Origin: Streptomyces venezuelae
Lineage (GTDB): Bacteria; Actinomycetota; Actinomycetes; Streptomycetales; Streptomycetaceae
Assembly: GCF_008642375.1 (NCBI RefSeq)
Contig: NZ_CP029194.1
Location: 1,426,001 to 1,490,000 of the forward strand
Direction: 5' to 3'
Length of the DNA: 64,000 nt
Shown here: piece after piece, positions 41,415-49,716 of the stretch
Numbering within the stretch: position 1 is the first letter of the stretch
Layout of the letters: every line of letters begins with the position of its first letter
Made by a program: the position numbers and the translations under genes
The notes under the pieces: generated by a model
What the model saw: only the letters and a program-made list of their open reading frames with translations
The model's database searches: none
What the model was told of the DNA's origin: nothing

Positions 41415-43081
41415 CGGCCGCCCTGGCTCAGCAGTGCGTCGTGGCTGCCTTCCTCCACGATCCGGCCGCCGTCCAGGAAGACGACGCGGTCGGCCCGCCG
41501 GACGGTCCGCATCCGGTGCGCGACCATCACGACCGTCCGGCCCGCCATGAGCCGCTCGATGCCCTCGTGGACGGCCGCCTCGTTCACCGGATCGAGCGCG
41601 GAGGTCACCTCGTCCAGCAGCACGACGGGCGCGTCCTTCAGCAGAGCCCGCGCGATGGAGACGCGCTGGCGCTCGCCGCCCGACAGCCGCGCGCCGCCCT
41701 CGCCGACGTGTGCCGACCATCCGCCGGGCAGGCGCTGGATCACCTCGTCCAGTCGCGCCGCCGTCGCCGCCGCCCGGACGTCGGCCTCGTCGGCGTCGGG
41801 GCGGCCGAGACGGACGTTCTCCTCGATCGTGCCGTCGAAGAGATGGACGTCCTGGAAGACGATGGCGAACTGCCCCATCAGGACGTCCGAGTCGATCGCG
41901 CGGACGTCCACCCCTCCCAGGCGCACCGCACCGCCGTCCACGTCGTGGAACCGCGCCGCCAACTGCAGCAGGGTGCTCTTGCCGGCACCCGACGGCCCGA
42001 CCACGGCCAGGCGCTGCCCTTGCGGAACGGACAACGACAGGCCGTCGATCACCGTGCGGCCGCCGTGCCGGAAGGCGACGGACTCGAACTCCAGGTCATG
42101 GAGCACCGGTTGGACCGGATCGACCGGCTCCGGAAGCGGTTCGGTACGCAGCACCTCGTCGAGTCGCGTCAGTTCGTACCGCGCGCCGCGGAGCTGGCCG
42201 CCGATGTCCGAGAGCGAAAGCAGCGGATCCGCGCAGCGGGCGGCCAGCACCAGGAGCGCCAGGAGCTCGGCCGCGCCGATGTTCCCACCCAGGGCCAGAG
42301 AGGCGCCGAGGGCCAGCACGACGGTGAACATCGTCTGCACCGCGAACGCCAGACCCACCACACCGGGCAGTGCCGACAGCGCGGTGCGGCGGGAGGCGCG
42401 CTCGACGTCGCGCAGCGAGTCGTCGAGCACCTGGAAGCGTTCGGCGGTCCGGCCGCCGGCACGCAGCACCGGCTGGGCCTGGAGGTACTCGATGACTCGC
42501 CCGGTGGCCTGGTGGTCGCGTTCGTGCCGCTCCCGGTCCGTGGCAGCCATGGAGCGTCCCGCCCGCAGCTGGATCGCCGCCACGATCGGCACGGCGGCCG
42601 ACGCGGCCAGACCCATCTGCCAGTTGAAGGCCGACATGACGACGACGATCGCCAGAGGGGTCACGCAGGCGGAGATGAACGGTGCCAGCAGGTGTGCGAT
42701 CACGGCCATCGCCTGCAGGACGCCGCGGCTGGCGAGGACGGACACCTCCCCGAGGCGACCGCCTTCGTACCAGCCGATGGGCAGTCGGGCCAGATGGTCG
42801 CCGAGACGGTGGTACGTGCCGCGCAGCAGCGTGGATCCGGCCAGGAATCCGGAACGGTCGCTGACGTAGCGCAGCAGCGCGTAGCCGGCGACGGCGCCGC
42901 CGAACGCGTACAGCCACGGCCAGGCGTCCTCGGGTGTGCTCCCGAACAGCGCCCGCAGCACGGGGACCAGCAGCGCGTAGGACAGCCCCTCGACGAGGGC
43001 GGTCGCCGTCATCAGGGCCACGGTGCGGCGCACCGGCCCGCCGTACTCGTGCCCGAGCACGCGCAGCAGCGTGCGGATCAT
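41366..43081 (-). CDS. ABC transporter, fused membrane and ATPase domains (subunit 2)
   Basis: 571 residues. Six helices (1-300) then ATPase: Walker A GPSGAGKSTLLQ, Q loop FQDVHLF, signature LSGGERQRVSIARALL, Walker B VVLLDEVTSALD, H loop VAHRM. Overlaps the partner gene by 4 bases (ATGA), so the two form a heterodimer like IrtAB/siderophore-type or multidrug exporters. Substrate unknown. Confidence 0.94.
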   Translation of the reverse strand: MIRTLLRVLGHEYGGPVRRTVALMTATALVEGLSYALLVPVLRALFGSTPEDAWPWLYAFGGAVAGYALLRYVSDRSGFLAGSTLLRGTYHRLGDHLARLPIGWYEGGRLGEVSVLASRGVLQAMAVIAHLLAPFISACVTPLAIVVVMSAFNWQMGLAASAAVPIVAAIQLRAGRSMAATDRERHERDHQATGRVIEYLQAQPVLRAGGRTAERFQVLDDSLRDVERASRRTALSALPGVVGLAFAVQTMFTVVLALGASLALGGNIGAAELLALLVLAARCADPLLSLSDIGGQLRGARYELTRLDEVLRTEPLPEPVDPVQPVLHDLEFESVAFRHGGRTVIDGLSLSVPQGQRLAVVGPSGAGKSTLLQLAARFHDVDGGAVRLGGVDVRAIDSDVLMGQFAIVFQDVHLFDGTIEENVRLGRPDADEADVRAAATAARLDEVIQRLPGGWSAHVGEGGARLSGGERQRVSIARALLKDAPVVLLDEVTSALDPVNEAAVHEGIERLMAGRTVVMVAHRMRTVRRADRVVFLDGGRIVEEGSHDALLSQGGRYAEFWDVSLTPTASE

Positions 43082-44910
43082 CGGGACCGACCTCCTCGCG
43101 GTACGCCTCCGTGGGCTTCGGTCCGATCGGCGGCGGCCGATCGTCTGGCTTGCCAGAGGGCGGCGAACTCGCCATTGAGTGCCAGTAGTTCGGCCGGACT
43201 TCCGCGCTCGACGACCGAGCCGCCGTCCAGCATCACGACGGTGTCGGCCTCGGCGATGGTCTCCAGGCGGTGGGCGATGACCAGGGTCGTCCGGTTCCCC
43301 TCCAGCGTCGCGAGCGCGCGGCGCACCGCCTGCTCGGTCTGCGGGTCGGCGAAGGCCGTCGCCTCGTCGAGTACGAGTACGGGCGCGTCGGCGAGCAGTG
43401 CTCGGGCGAGGGAGATCCGCTGTGCCTCGCCCCCCGAGAGGCCGGCGTCCTCACCGATCACCGACGCGTATCCGCGGGGGAGTCGGAGGATCCGATCGTG
43501 GATGTGCGCCAGCCGGGCGGCGCGTACGACGTCGTCGAAGTCGGCGTGCGGCACCGCGAGGGCGATGTTGTCCGCGACCGACGTGCGCAGCAGCCGGACG
43601 TCCTGGAAGACGAAGGAGACCTTCCGGTAGAGCTCCTGACTGTCGATCTCGCGCAGATCGACGCCGCCGAGGGTCACCGAACCGTGGGTCGGGTCGAAGA
43701 ACCGCGGCAACAGCCGCACCAGCGTGGACTTTCCGCTGCCCGACGGCCCGACGAGCGCGGTGACCGTCCCCGGTTCGAGGACGAGATCGATCCCGCGCAG
43801 CACCTCGTGGCCGGCTTCGTAGCCGAAGCGGACGTCCCGCAGTTCCACCCGGTGTCCCTGGGGCGCGGTGGGGTGCGGGGGCTCCGGCAGGGGCTGCACG
43901 GCGAGCACGTCCCGGATCCGGCCGACCGCGCGCCGGGCGGCCTGCATGTCGTCGAAGCCGTGGCCGAGCGCCGCCACGGGGGCGGTCAGGCCCAGTCCGA
44001 GCAGCAGGAAGGGAAGCAGGTCGACCGCGGGCAGCTCACCGGTGGTGACGAGTGCCGCACCTCCGATCAGTACGACCAGCAGCACGAACGGCGGCGATAG
44101 CGCCACCTGCATCGCGGCGGCGATCCCGGCGAGCCCGCGCACCATCCGGAGGAAGCTGCCGACGAAGTCGTCGACGGCCCTGAGGAACGCACGATGGACG
44201 CGCTCGCCTCCGCCGAAGGCCTTGACCACCGAGATGCCGAGCACGAACTCGACGACCGAGCTCGCGATCCGCCCCATGCCGACGTCGAACTCCTCCTGTT
44301 CGCGCAGCCGGGCCGGGGTCATCATCAGGGGGACCAGGGCCATCGCGAGGACCACCGGTATCAGGGTGATCAGGGTCATGCGCCAGTCGACGGCGAACAG
44401 GTAGACCAGCGACGCCAGCGGCACCACGAAGGCGGAGACGAGCTCGCCGGGGGTGTGGGCGATGAACGGATGCACCGCGCTGACGTCCTCCCCCACCACC
44501 TTCGCCAGCTCGCCGGTCCGGCGCCGCGAGAACCAGCCGATCGGCACGCGCCCCAGGCGCGCGGCCAGGCGCCGACGCAGCGTCAGTTGCACCTGACTGT
44601 CGAGGAGATGCCCGACTCCGGACGAAGCGGAGGTGAAGACCAGCCGGACGAGCATGCCGACGGCACCCACGATCACGGCGCCCCGGACGTGCTCGCGATC
44701 GACCGGTCCGGGCGCCAGCAGGGACCGGCCCACCTCGACGACCGCGAGCAACGGCAGCAGTCCCGCGAGGGCGCCGACGACTTGGAGGATCACCACGGCC
44801 GCGAAGCGCGGCAGGAAGGGGCGCAGCACCTCGGCGTCGTCGGCCTCGTCGGCCTCGTCGCGCCGCGGTTCAACGCCCTTGCCAGAACGGCCTCTTAACT
44901 TTGCGAACAT
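43078..44910 (-). CDS. ABC transporter, fused membrane and ATPase domains (subunit 1)
   Basis: 610 residues from ATG 44910; the longer open frame upstream crosses the TetR gene and is rejected. Six helices, then Walker A GPSGSGKSTLVR, Q loop FQDVRLL, signature LSGGEAQRISLARALL, Walker B VLVLDEATAFADP (Glu present), H loop IAHRL. Both ATPase sites look functional. The start codon is inside a long palindrome, the probable operator of the divergent TetR. Confidence 0.94.
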   Translation of the reverse strand: MFAKLRGRSGKGVEPRRDEADEADDAEVLRPFLPRFAAVVILQVVGALAGLLPLLAVVEVGRSLLAPGPVDREHVRGAVIVGAVGMLVRLVFTSASSGVGHLLDSQVQLTLRRRLAARLGRVPIGWFSRRRTGELAKVVGEDVSAVHPFIAHTPGELVSAFVVPLASLVYLFAVDWRMTLITLIPVVLAMALVPLMMTPARLREQEEFDVGMGRIASSVVEFVLGISVVKAFGGGERVHRAFLRAVDDFVGSFLRMVRGLAGIAAAMQVALSPPFVLLVVLIGGAALVTTGELPAVDLLPFLLLGLGLTAPVAALGHGFDDMQAARRAVGRIRDVLAVQPLPEPPHPTAPQGHRVELRDVRFGYEAGHEVLRGIDLVLEPGTVTALVGPSGSGKSTLVRLLPRFFDPTHGSVTLGGVDLREIDSQELYRKVSFVFQDVRLLRTSVADNIALAVPHADFDDVVRAARLAHIHDRILRLPRGYASVIGEDAGLSGGEAQRISLARALLADAPVLVLDEATAFADPQTEQAVRRALATLEGNRTTLVIAHRLETIAEADTVVMLDGGSVVERGSPAELLALNGEFAALWQARRSAAADRTEAHGGVPRGGRSR

Positions 44911-44924
44911 GTTCCGAAAGTAAC
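44895..44924. promoter_or_regulatory. Palindromic operator over the ABC gene start
   Basis: Core TTTGCGAACA/TGTTCCGAAA (44900-44919), 8 of 10 arm bases pair, extending to AACTTT/AAAGTaac outside. The ATG of the ABC gene (44910-44908) and a TACTTT -10 (6 bases before it) lie inside. Fits a TetR-family site blocking transcription. Confidence 0.65.
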
Positions 44925-45000
44925 ACGGGGCAGCCCACCTGAACACGCGTTCCGAGCACCCGTTCAGAGACGGAGGGAGCGGGGACGGCATGATGGAGCG

Positions 45001-45699
45001 ATGTCCCGCACGCCCGCTCCGCACGGCCGCACCGGCCGGCCGCCCCTGACCTCCCGTGCGCAGATCCTGGCGACGGCCCGTCGGCTCATCGACGAGGACG
45101 GCTGGGAGAAGCTCACGATCCGCCGCCTGGCGACCGAGGTCGGCGTCGGGGCGACGACCTTGTACCACCACATCCGGAACAAGGACGATCTGCTGCTCCA
45201 CCTGCTCAATCACCACATCGGGCAGATCGAGCGCCCCGGGCCGCCCGGCTCCCCACGGGACCGGATCATCACGGCCGCCACCGCGATGCGCGACGCCCTC
45301 ACGGCCTGGCCCTGGGCGGCGGAGGTCCTCTCGGCCGACGGCTTCGTCGGCCTCCTCGACGAATCGGCGATGTGGATGGTCGAGGACGTCGTGGCCGGAG
45401 CCGGCGACCACGGATGCACCCCCGACCAGAGCGTCGACGTCTTCCGCAGCATCTGGTTCTTCACGGTCGGCGAGGTCCTCGTCCGCGCCCACTCCGCCCG
45501 CCGCCAGGCCGAGGGCCGCCCCTTCGCCTACCGCGACGACCTGGACCACTCCCGGCTCCCCCACCTGGCCGCCATCGGCACCCGCTGGGCCGCACTGGCC
45601 GCCCGGGACATCTACCCCGAGACCCTCGCCACGTTCGTCGACGCCCTCCTCGCACGAGCCACTCCCCACGAGACCCCCTGCCGGGAGCGGTCCGGGTAA
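45001..45699 (+). CDS. TetR-family regulator (tetracycline-repressor-like C domain)
   Basis: 232 residues. HTH: ILATARRLIDEDGWEKLTIRRLATEVGVGATTLYHHIRNKDDLLLHLL. C-terminal half (WPWAAEVLSADGFVGLLDES, FRSIWFFTVGEVLV) resembles TetR_C. Divergent from the ABC pair with the palindrome at 44895 between; likely an efflux or uptake repressor. ATG 45001 preceded by GGAG. Confidence 0.93.
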   Translation: MSRTPAPHGRTGRPPLTSRAQILATARRLIDEDGWEKLTIRRLATEVGVGATTLYHHIRNKDDLLLHLLNHHIGQIERPGPPGSPRDRIITAATAMRDALTAWPWAAEVLSADGFVGLLDESAMWMVEDVVAGAGDHGCTPDQSVDVFRSIWFFTVGEVLVRAHSARRQAEGRPFAYRDDLDHSRLPHLAAIGTRWAALAARDIYPETLATFVDALLARATPHETPCRERSG

Positions 45700-45870
45700 C
45701 GGGACGCAGAGGCAGGTCATGGGGAAGGGAACCGGGCCGGACCGGGCCGGGCCGGGCCCGATGACCGCACGCTCGGACGCTGCCGCGACCGCCCGAGCGC
45801 AAGGAAGCGCCCCGTCGGCGACAGCCACGCCTGCCCCGACCCGGCCTTGGTCGAAGGAGCTGTCCGGCGA

Positions 45871-46728
45871 TCAGGTCCGTGTGACCGTGAGCAGCAGTGG
45901 CGTGTGGACACCGAGGTGAGCGGCGGAGTCGGCGACGGCCTCGGCCAGCCACCCGACCGCATCACACGACCACTCCGCGAGTTCACCGGGCAGTGTCCTG
46001 CCGTGCAGGGGCGGGCCGTTCCAGAAACTGTCGTCGAACAGCGGCGCCGGTACGTTGTCCGGGTCGGCGAGGTCGTCAGCCCCGCACACGAAGACGTCCT
46101 GGTCCAAGCGGCCGAGGTGGCGGGCGAGCTGCTGCGCGACCGAGGGAATCGACGGGGCTCGGCCGCTGTCGATGCGGATCCTCACCGATGTCCGCGATCG
46201 TGGGTCGCGCTCTCCGAACCAGTCGATCGACTGCAGGGACGGCACGATCGCAGAGGGCGGGCGTGACGAGGCGTCGATCCCCTGAACCGGCAGGAGGACC
46301 TGCACCGAAGAAAGGCGCACTGTGCCGACCCGTGCTGCCGTGTCCTCGGCGCAGCGCAAGAACGGCTGCACAGGGAGCGGCCTGTCATCCGCCACCGCGC
46401 CGGCCTCGACCTGGAACCACGCGATCAGGTTCGACTCGGAAGCGGCGAAGGGGTGGCTCCATCCGGCGTCGTTCATGGCCCACAGCCCCGGCGCGACGAC
46501 CTTGCGCCTCTCAAGGGCGCCCCCTTCCACAGCGCTCGCCCGGTCGTCGAGCCAGCCCATGGCAAGCGATCGCTGGTGGAACAACTGGTAGGCGTCGTGC
46601 TCGGACTCAGGATCGTGGCAGGAGTGCGGGATCATTTCGCCGTAGAGGGCGGCGAACATGGTTCCCGCGGTGCGACGAGCCGTGGGCGCAATACCCGGCT
46701 GCGCGGTGGCATCATCCTGCTCCGACAC
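45871..46728 (-). CDS. Unrecognised protein of 285 residues
   Basis: No family recognised. Globular by composition, no membrane helices: MFAALYGEMIPHSCHDPESEHDAYQLFHQRS, LWAMNDAGWSHPFAASESNLIAWFQVE, QVLLPVQGID, DVFVCGADDLADPDNVPAP, WNGPPLHGRTLPGELAEWSCDAVGW. Coding is supported by length and the GC pattern. Lies at the edge of the conflict region; its role there is not known. Confidence 0.7.
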   Translation of the reverse strand: MSEQDDATAQPGIAPTARRTAGTMFAALYGEMIPHSCHDPESEHDAYQLFHQRSLAMGWLDDRASAVEGGALERRKVVAPGLWAMNDAGWSHPFAASESNLIAWFQVEAGAVADDRPLPVQPFLRCAEDTAARVGTVRLSSVQVLLPVQGIDASSRPPSAIVPSLQSIDWFGERDPRSRTSVRIRIDSGRAPSIPSVAQQLARHLGRLDQDVFVCGADDLADPDNVPAPLFDDSFWNGPPLHGRTLPGELAEWSCDAVGWLAEAVADSAAHLGVHTPLLLTVTRT

Positions 46729-47164
46729 ATCGTCCTCCGTGGCTCAGTGCTGTGTCTTCCACCGCCCGCCCCCTCTGAGGCAGGCCGCCATGTGTCCCTC
46801 AAGTACACCGGCCGACCGCCCGGAAGCGGCGTATGGCCCGTGTGAACTCCCGGTCGATATGACGCTCTATCAGCCGTCAGGCCTTCGGCCCCCTCCCGAG
46901 CCCGCCCCCGACACTCGGGCGTCGGATTGCCCAGTCATCCGGCCATCCGTCCAGCCGGATCCGGATACCCACCGAGCGCTCGGAGCCGCCGCGCAGCCTG
47001 CTGCCGAGCAGTCCGACCCGGGCGACCAGCCCGTACAAGCGTTTCATCAGGCCGGTGTAGTGCGCGCTCGCGTCCGGCGCCGGCACCTCGGCGAAGCCGG
47101 GCGCCGGGGCGCCGAGCGGTGTGCCCCGCCAGTCGCAGTACTGCAGAAGTTGGCAGGTCTGACC
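46729..47164. other. Region without a clear gene
   Basis: A minus-strand frame of 106 residues (46877-47197: QLLQYCDWRGTPLGAPAPGFAEVPAPDASAHY...) could be a short hypothetical gene, but its start lies inside the ATPase terminator hairpin and no family or ribosome site supports it. Confidence 0.3.
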
Positions 47165-47198
47165 GTTGTCCGCCCGGCTCGAAAGTCGGGCGGACAAC
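47165..47198 (-). terminator. Terminator after AAA+ gene
   Basis: 12-bp stem GTTGTCCGCCCG/CGGGCGGACAAC, 10-base loop, directly after the AAA+ stop. Confidence 0.8.
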
Positions 47199-47216
47199 CG
47201 CCCCTCGTGCCGGCCC

Positions 47217-48782
47217 TCAGTCCTCCATGAAGACGATGCGCCGCGGCCCGGCGGCGCCCGGTGTCGCCGCCGCCATCGCCGACCGGCCGGCCGGGACGGC
47301 CCTTTCCCGTCCCCACGCCCGAATCTCCTCGATCTGCTCCGGGTTGACCCTGCTCAGCGGGACGGTGTTGGCGAAGGTGTCCAGGATGAACGAGGGCTTC
47401 AGGTTCTCCACGCCGCCGCTCAGGTGCGCCTCCGCGCCCACGTCGTGCAGGGCCGCGGCGATGTCAGAGCCCGCGAAACCCTCGGACAGGTCGACCAGCC
47501 GGTCCAGCTGCTCGGGCTCGGGCCGCTGCTTCAGATAGAGGCCGTAGTACAGCTCGATGATCTCCCTGCGGTCCTGGGAGTCAGGCAGGTCGACGAAGAA
47601 CAGCTCGTCGAACCGGCCCTTGCGCAGCAGTTCGGGCGGCAGGCTGCGGACGTCGTTCGCGGTGGCGACCACGAACGCGCGGGAGTCCGACTCCTGGAGC
47701 CAGAAGAGGAACTGGCCGATGATCCGTTGCGGCACGCCCGAACCGTCGTCGCGGCCGGCCAACCCCTTCTCGATCTCGTCGATCCACAGGATGCAGGGGG
47801 CGACCCGGTCGGCCATGCCCAGCGCCTCCCGAAAGCGGCCCTCTGACTCGCCCAGGTACTTGCCGTGGATGCTGCCCATGTCGAGCCGGTAGAGCGGCAG
47901 CTGCCACTCGTGGGCGATCGCCTTGGCGGACAGCGACTTGCCGCAGCCCGGCACACCCACGAGCAGCACGCCTCGGGGCGGCCGCAGCTTCGTGTCGCGC
48001 AGGTCCTCGTGCATCAGCCTGTTCTTGCGCCGGAGCCACTCGCGCAGGCTCGCCAGACCGCCGACGGTGTAGTCCTCGGCCTTCAGCTGGACGCGCTCCA
48101 GGCCGGTCAGATCGCTGAAGATCCGATCCTTCGCCTGGGCGAGCCCCAGCACGTCCTCCTTCCCGATGACGCCCTTGGCGGCCACGGTGGCCATCAGGTT
48201 GACCGCCTCCGCCTCGGTGACCCCGCGCAGGAACTCGGCGGCGCGGCGCGTGTCGCTCTCGTCCCATCGGATCGGAATGATCCCCTCGTGGTCGGAGAGG
48301 AAGGCCCTGAGGGTCTCGTACGTCTCCTCCGGGTGGGGCAGGTCGAGGTGCAGGCTCATGCCGAGCCGCTGCAGACCGCTCCAGACGGGGCTGTCGGTGA
48401 TGACGACGATGCTGCCCATGTTGTTGCCGGCCAGCCGGGCGAGCTCGGACATGTGCCGGGCGACCGGGGTGTCCGTCTCGAGGTCGGCAGGGTCCACGAA
48501 GACGACGGTGGCGTTGGCCCGGCTGGTGAACTGGGCGGCGGCGAAGTCCATCGCGCCGGTCAGCGAACGGTCGTCGATGACCGTCGTGTTGGTGCGCAGG
48601 TCCCGCAGGCCCGTGGCCCTGGTGTAGATCCAGAAGGGCAGGCTGCTGCGGCGCGGCTGGGTGGCGGCTTCCCTGAGCAGCCGCAGGGCTCGCTCCTGCT
48701 CGATGGTGCGCATGCCGATGACCGGCACGCGCGCGGAGATATAGCTGTCGAGGTGCTGCAGGCAATCGGAGTAGTTCGACAT
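47217..48782 (-). CDS. AAA+ ATPase (FtsH/Ycf46-like module)
   Basis: 521 residues from ATG 48782; the longer upstream frame is rejected. Residues 1-210 are an N-terminal domain with an alpha/beta fold (ATVVFVDPADL, GSIVVITDSP) like Ycf46-type proteins. AAA+ module: Walker A GVPGCGKS (about 276-283), Walker B CILWIDEIE (330-338), sensor 1 ATAND, Arg finger RKGRFDE. The last gene of a four-gene operon. Such ATPases remodel proteins; here the substrate or partner is likely encoded upstream. Confidence 0.92.
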   Translation of the reverse strand: MSNYSDCLQHLDSYISARVPVIGMRTIEQERALRLLREAATQPRRSSLPFWIYTRATGLRDLRTNTTVIDDRSLTGAMDFAAAQFTSRANATVVFVDPADLETDTPVARHMSELARLAGNNMGSIVVITDSPVWSGLQRLGMSLHLDLPHPEETYETLRAFLSDHEGIIPIRWDESDTRRAAEFLRGVTEAEAVNLMATVAAKGVIGKEDVLGLAQAKDRIFSDLTGLERVQLKAEDYTVGGLASLREWLRRKNRLMHEDLRDTKLRPPRGVLLVGVPGCGKSLSAKAIAHEWQLPLYRLDMGSIHGKYLGESEGRFREALGMADRVAPCILWIDEIEKGLAGRDDGSGVPQRIIGQFLFWLQESDSRAFVVATANDVRSLPPELLRKGRFDELFFVDLPDSQDRREIIELYYGLYLKQRPEPEQLDRLVDLSEGFAGSDIAAALHDVGAEAHLSGGVENLKPSFILDTFANTVPLSRVNPEQIEEIRAWGRERAVPAGRSAMAAATPGAAGPRRIVFMED

Positions 48783-48829
48783 CGTGGACCTTCGGCGCTC
48801 GGGAAGGGGACAGAACGTGAGGAGCGGGG

Positions 48830-49402
48830 TCAGTCCCGCAGGACCCGCCGACGGGGTGCCGCCGCCGGGTCGTAGGACCAGGCGTCCGCGCCCCCGGGGT
48901 GCGGCGCGGTCGCGGGCGGCTCGGCCAGGACGGCGGTCAGGGCGTTGTCGCGCAGCGTGCGGCGGCGCTCCTCGATCCAGCGGGCCTCGGGTTCCTCGCG
49001 GGCCGCCTCCTCCAGGAGCCGCTCCAGCTGTGCCTGGAGCTCGGGGATCTGCCGGTCCACCAGCTCGGTCAGCCGCTCGCGCAGCCGCTCGGGCAGCCCG
49101 TGGTGGTCGGCCAGGTCCCGGATGGACCGCAGCCCGGTACGGGCCTGGGCCAGCTCGCGGCCGGCCGAGAACTCGTCGGTGGCCGCGTCCACAGCCCGTA
49201 CGAGCATGTCGGCCCAGGCCTGCAGCCGAGTGTTCAGGGCCGCGGTGATGTGCGTGGTGAGGCGGGCCACGGTGGCGCCGTCGTACGCCTCCGCCGTGAT
49301 CGTGGGCAGCCGTGCCAGGTCCACGGGCTCGAACCCGGCCCAGCGGCGCAGGGACTCCACCCACTCCTCGTACGGGCCTCCGTGCCCCCAGAACCCGCTC
49401 AT
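48830..49402 (-). CDS. Unrecognised helical protein of the AAA+ operon
   Basis: 190 residues, mostly alpha-helical and charged: EAYDGATVARLTTHITAALNTRLQAWADMLVRAVDAA, LRERLTELVDRQIPELQAQLERLLEEAAREE (coiled coil about 105-140). Tail AWSYDPAAAPRRRVLRD. ATG 49402 overlaps the stop of the Pro-rich gene by 4 bases. Likely a bridging partner of the AAA+ ATPase; inference from operon. Confidence 0.8.
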   Translation of the reverse strand: MSGFWGHGGPYEEWVESLRRWAGFEPVDLARLPTITAEAYDGATVARLTTHITAALNTRLQAWADMLVRAVDAATDEFSAGRELAQARTGLRSIRDLADHHGLPERLRERLTELVDRQIPELQAQLERLLEEAAREEPEARWIEERRRTLRDNALTAVLAEPPATAPHPGGADAWSYDPAAAPRRRVLRD

Positions 49403-49716
49403 CGGTCGCTGCCGGGGCGGCGGACCAGCATCTCACCGGGGGGCAGCGGCTCCCAGTCGGGCAGACCTTCGACGACTCGGCGCAGTCGGCTGGTCGCGCG
49501 CTCGGTACCCGCGGGGCGGTGGGAGGCCCACGGCGAGTCGGCGACGGGTCTGCGGACGGTCGGCGGGACCGAGGGCTGCGGGACCGCCGAGGGCTGCATG
49601 CCGGCAGAAGGCTGGTGCGGGGCCGCGGCAGGCTGCTGTGGGGCCGTGTACTGCGGGGGCACGGCCGACTGCCCCGGCGAGGTGGCGGGCTGCCGCGGGA
49701 CGGGCGGGGTGCTCAC
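49399..49716 (-). CDS. Pro/Gln-rich linker protein of the AAA+ operon
   Basis: 105 residues from GTG 49716. First 65 residues low complexity (PVPRQPATSPGQSAVPPQYTAPQQPA...), last 40 ordered-looking: RLRRVVEGLPDWEPLPPGEMLVRRPG. Overlaps the 49713 gene by 4 bases. No family recognised. Confidence 0.72.
   Translation of the reverse strand: MSTPPVPRQPATSPGQSAVPPQYTAPQQPAAAPHQPSAGMQPSAVPQPSVPPTVRRPVADSPWASHRPAGTERATSRLRRVVEGLPDWEPLPPGEMLVRRPGSDR

Noticed and set aside
46877..47197. 106-residue minus frame after the AAA+ gene
   Set aside because: Start lies in the terminator hairpin and there is no ribosome site or family; listed only within the region note.
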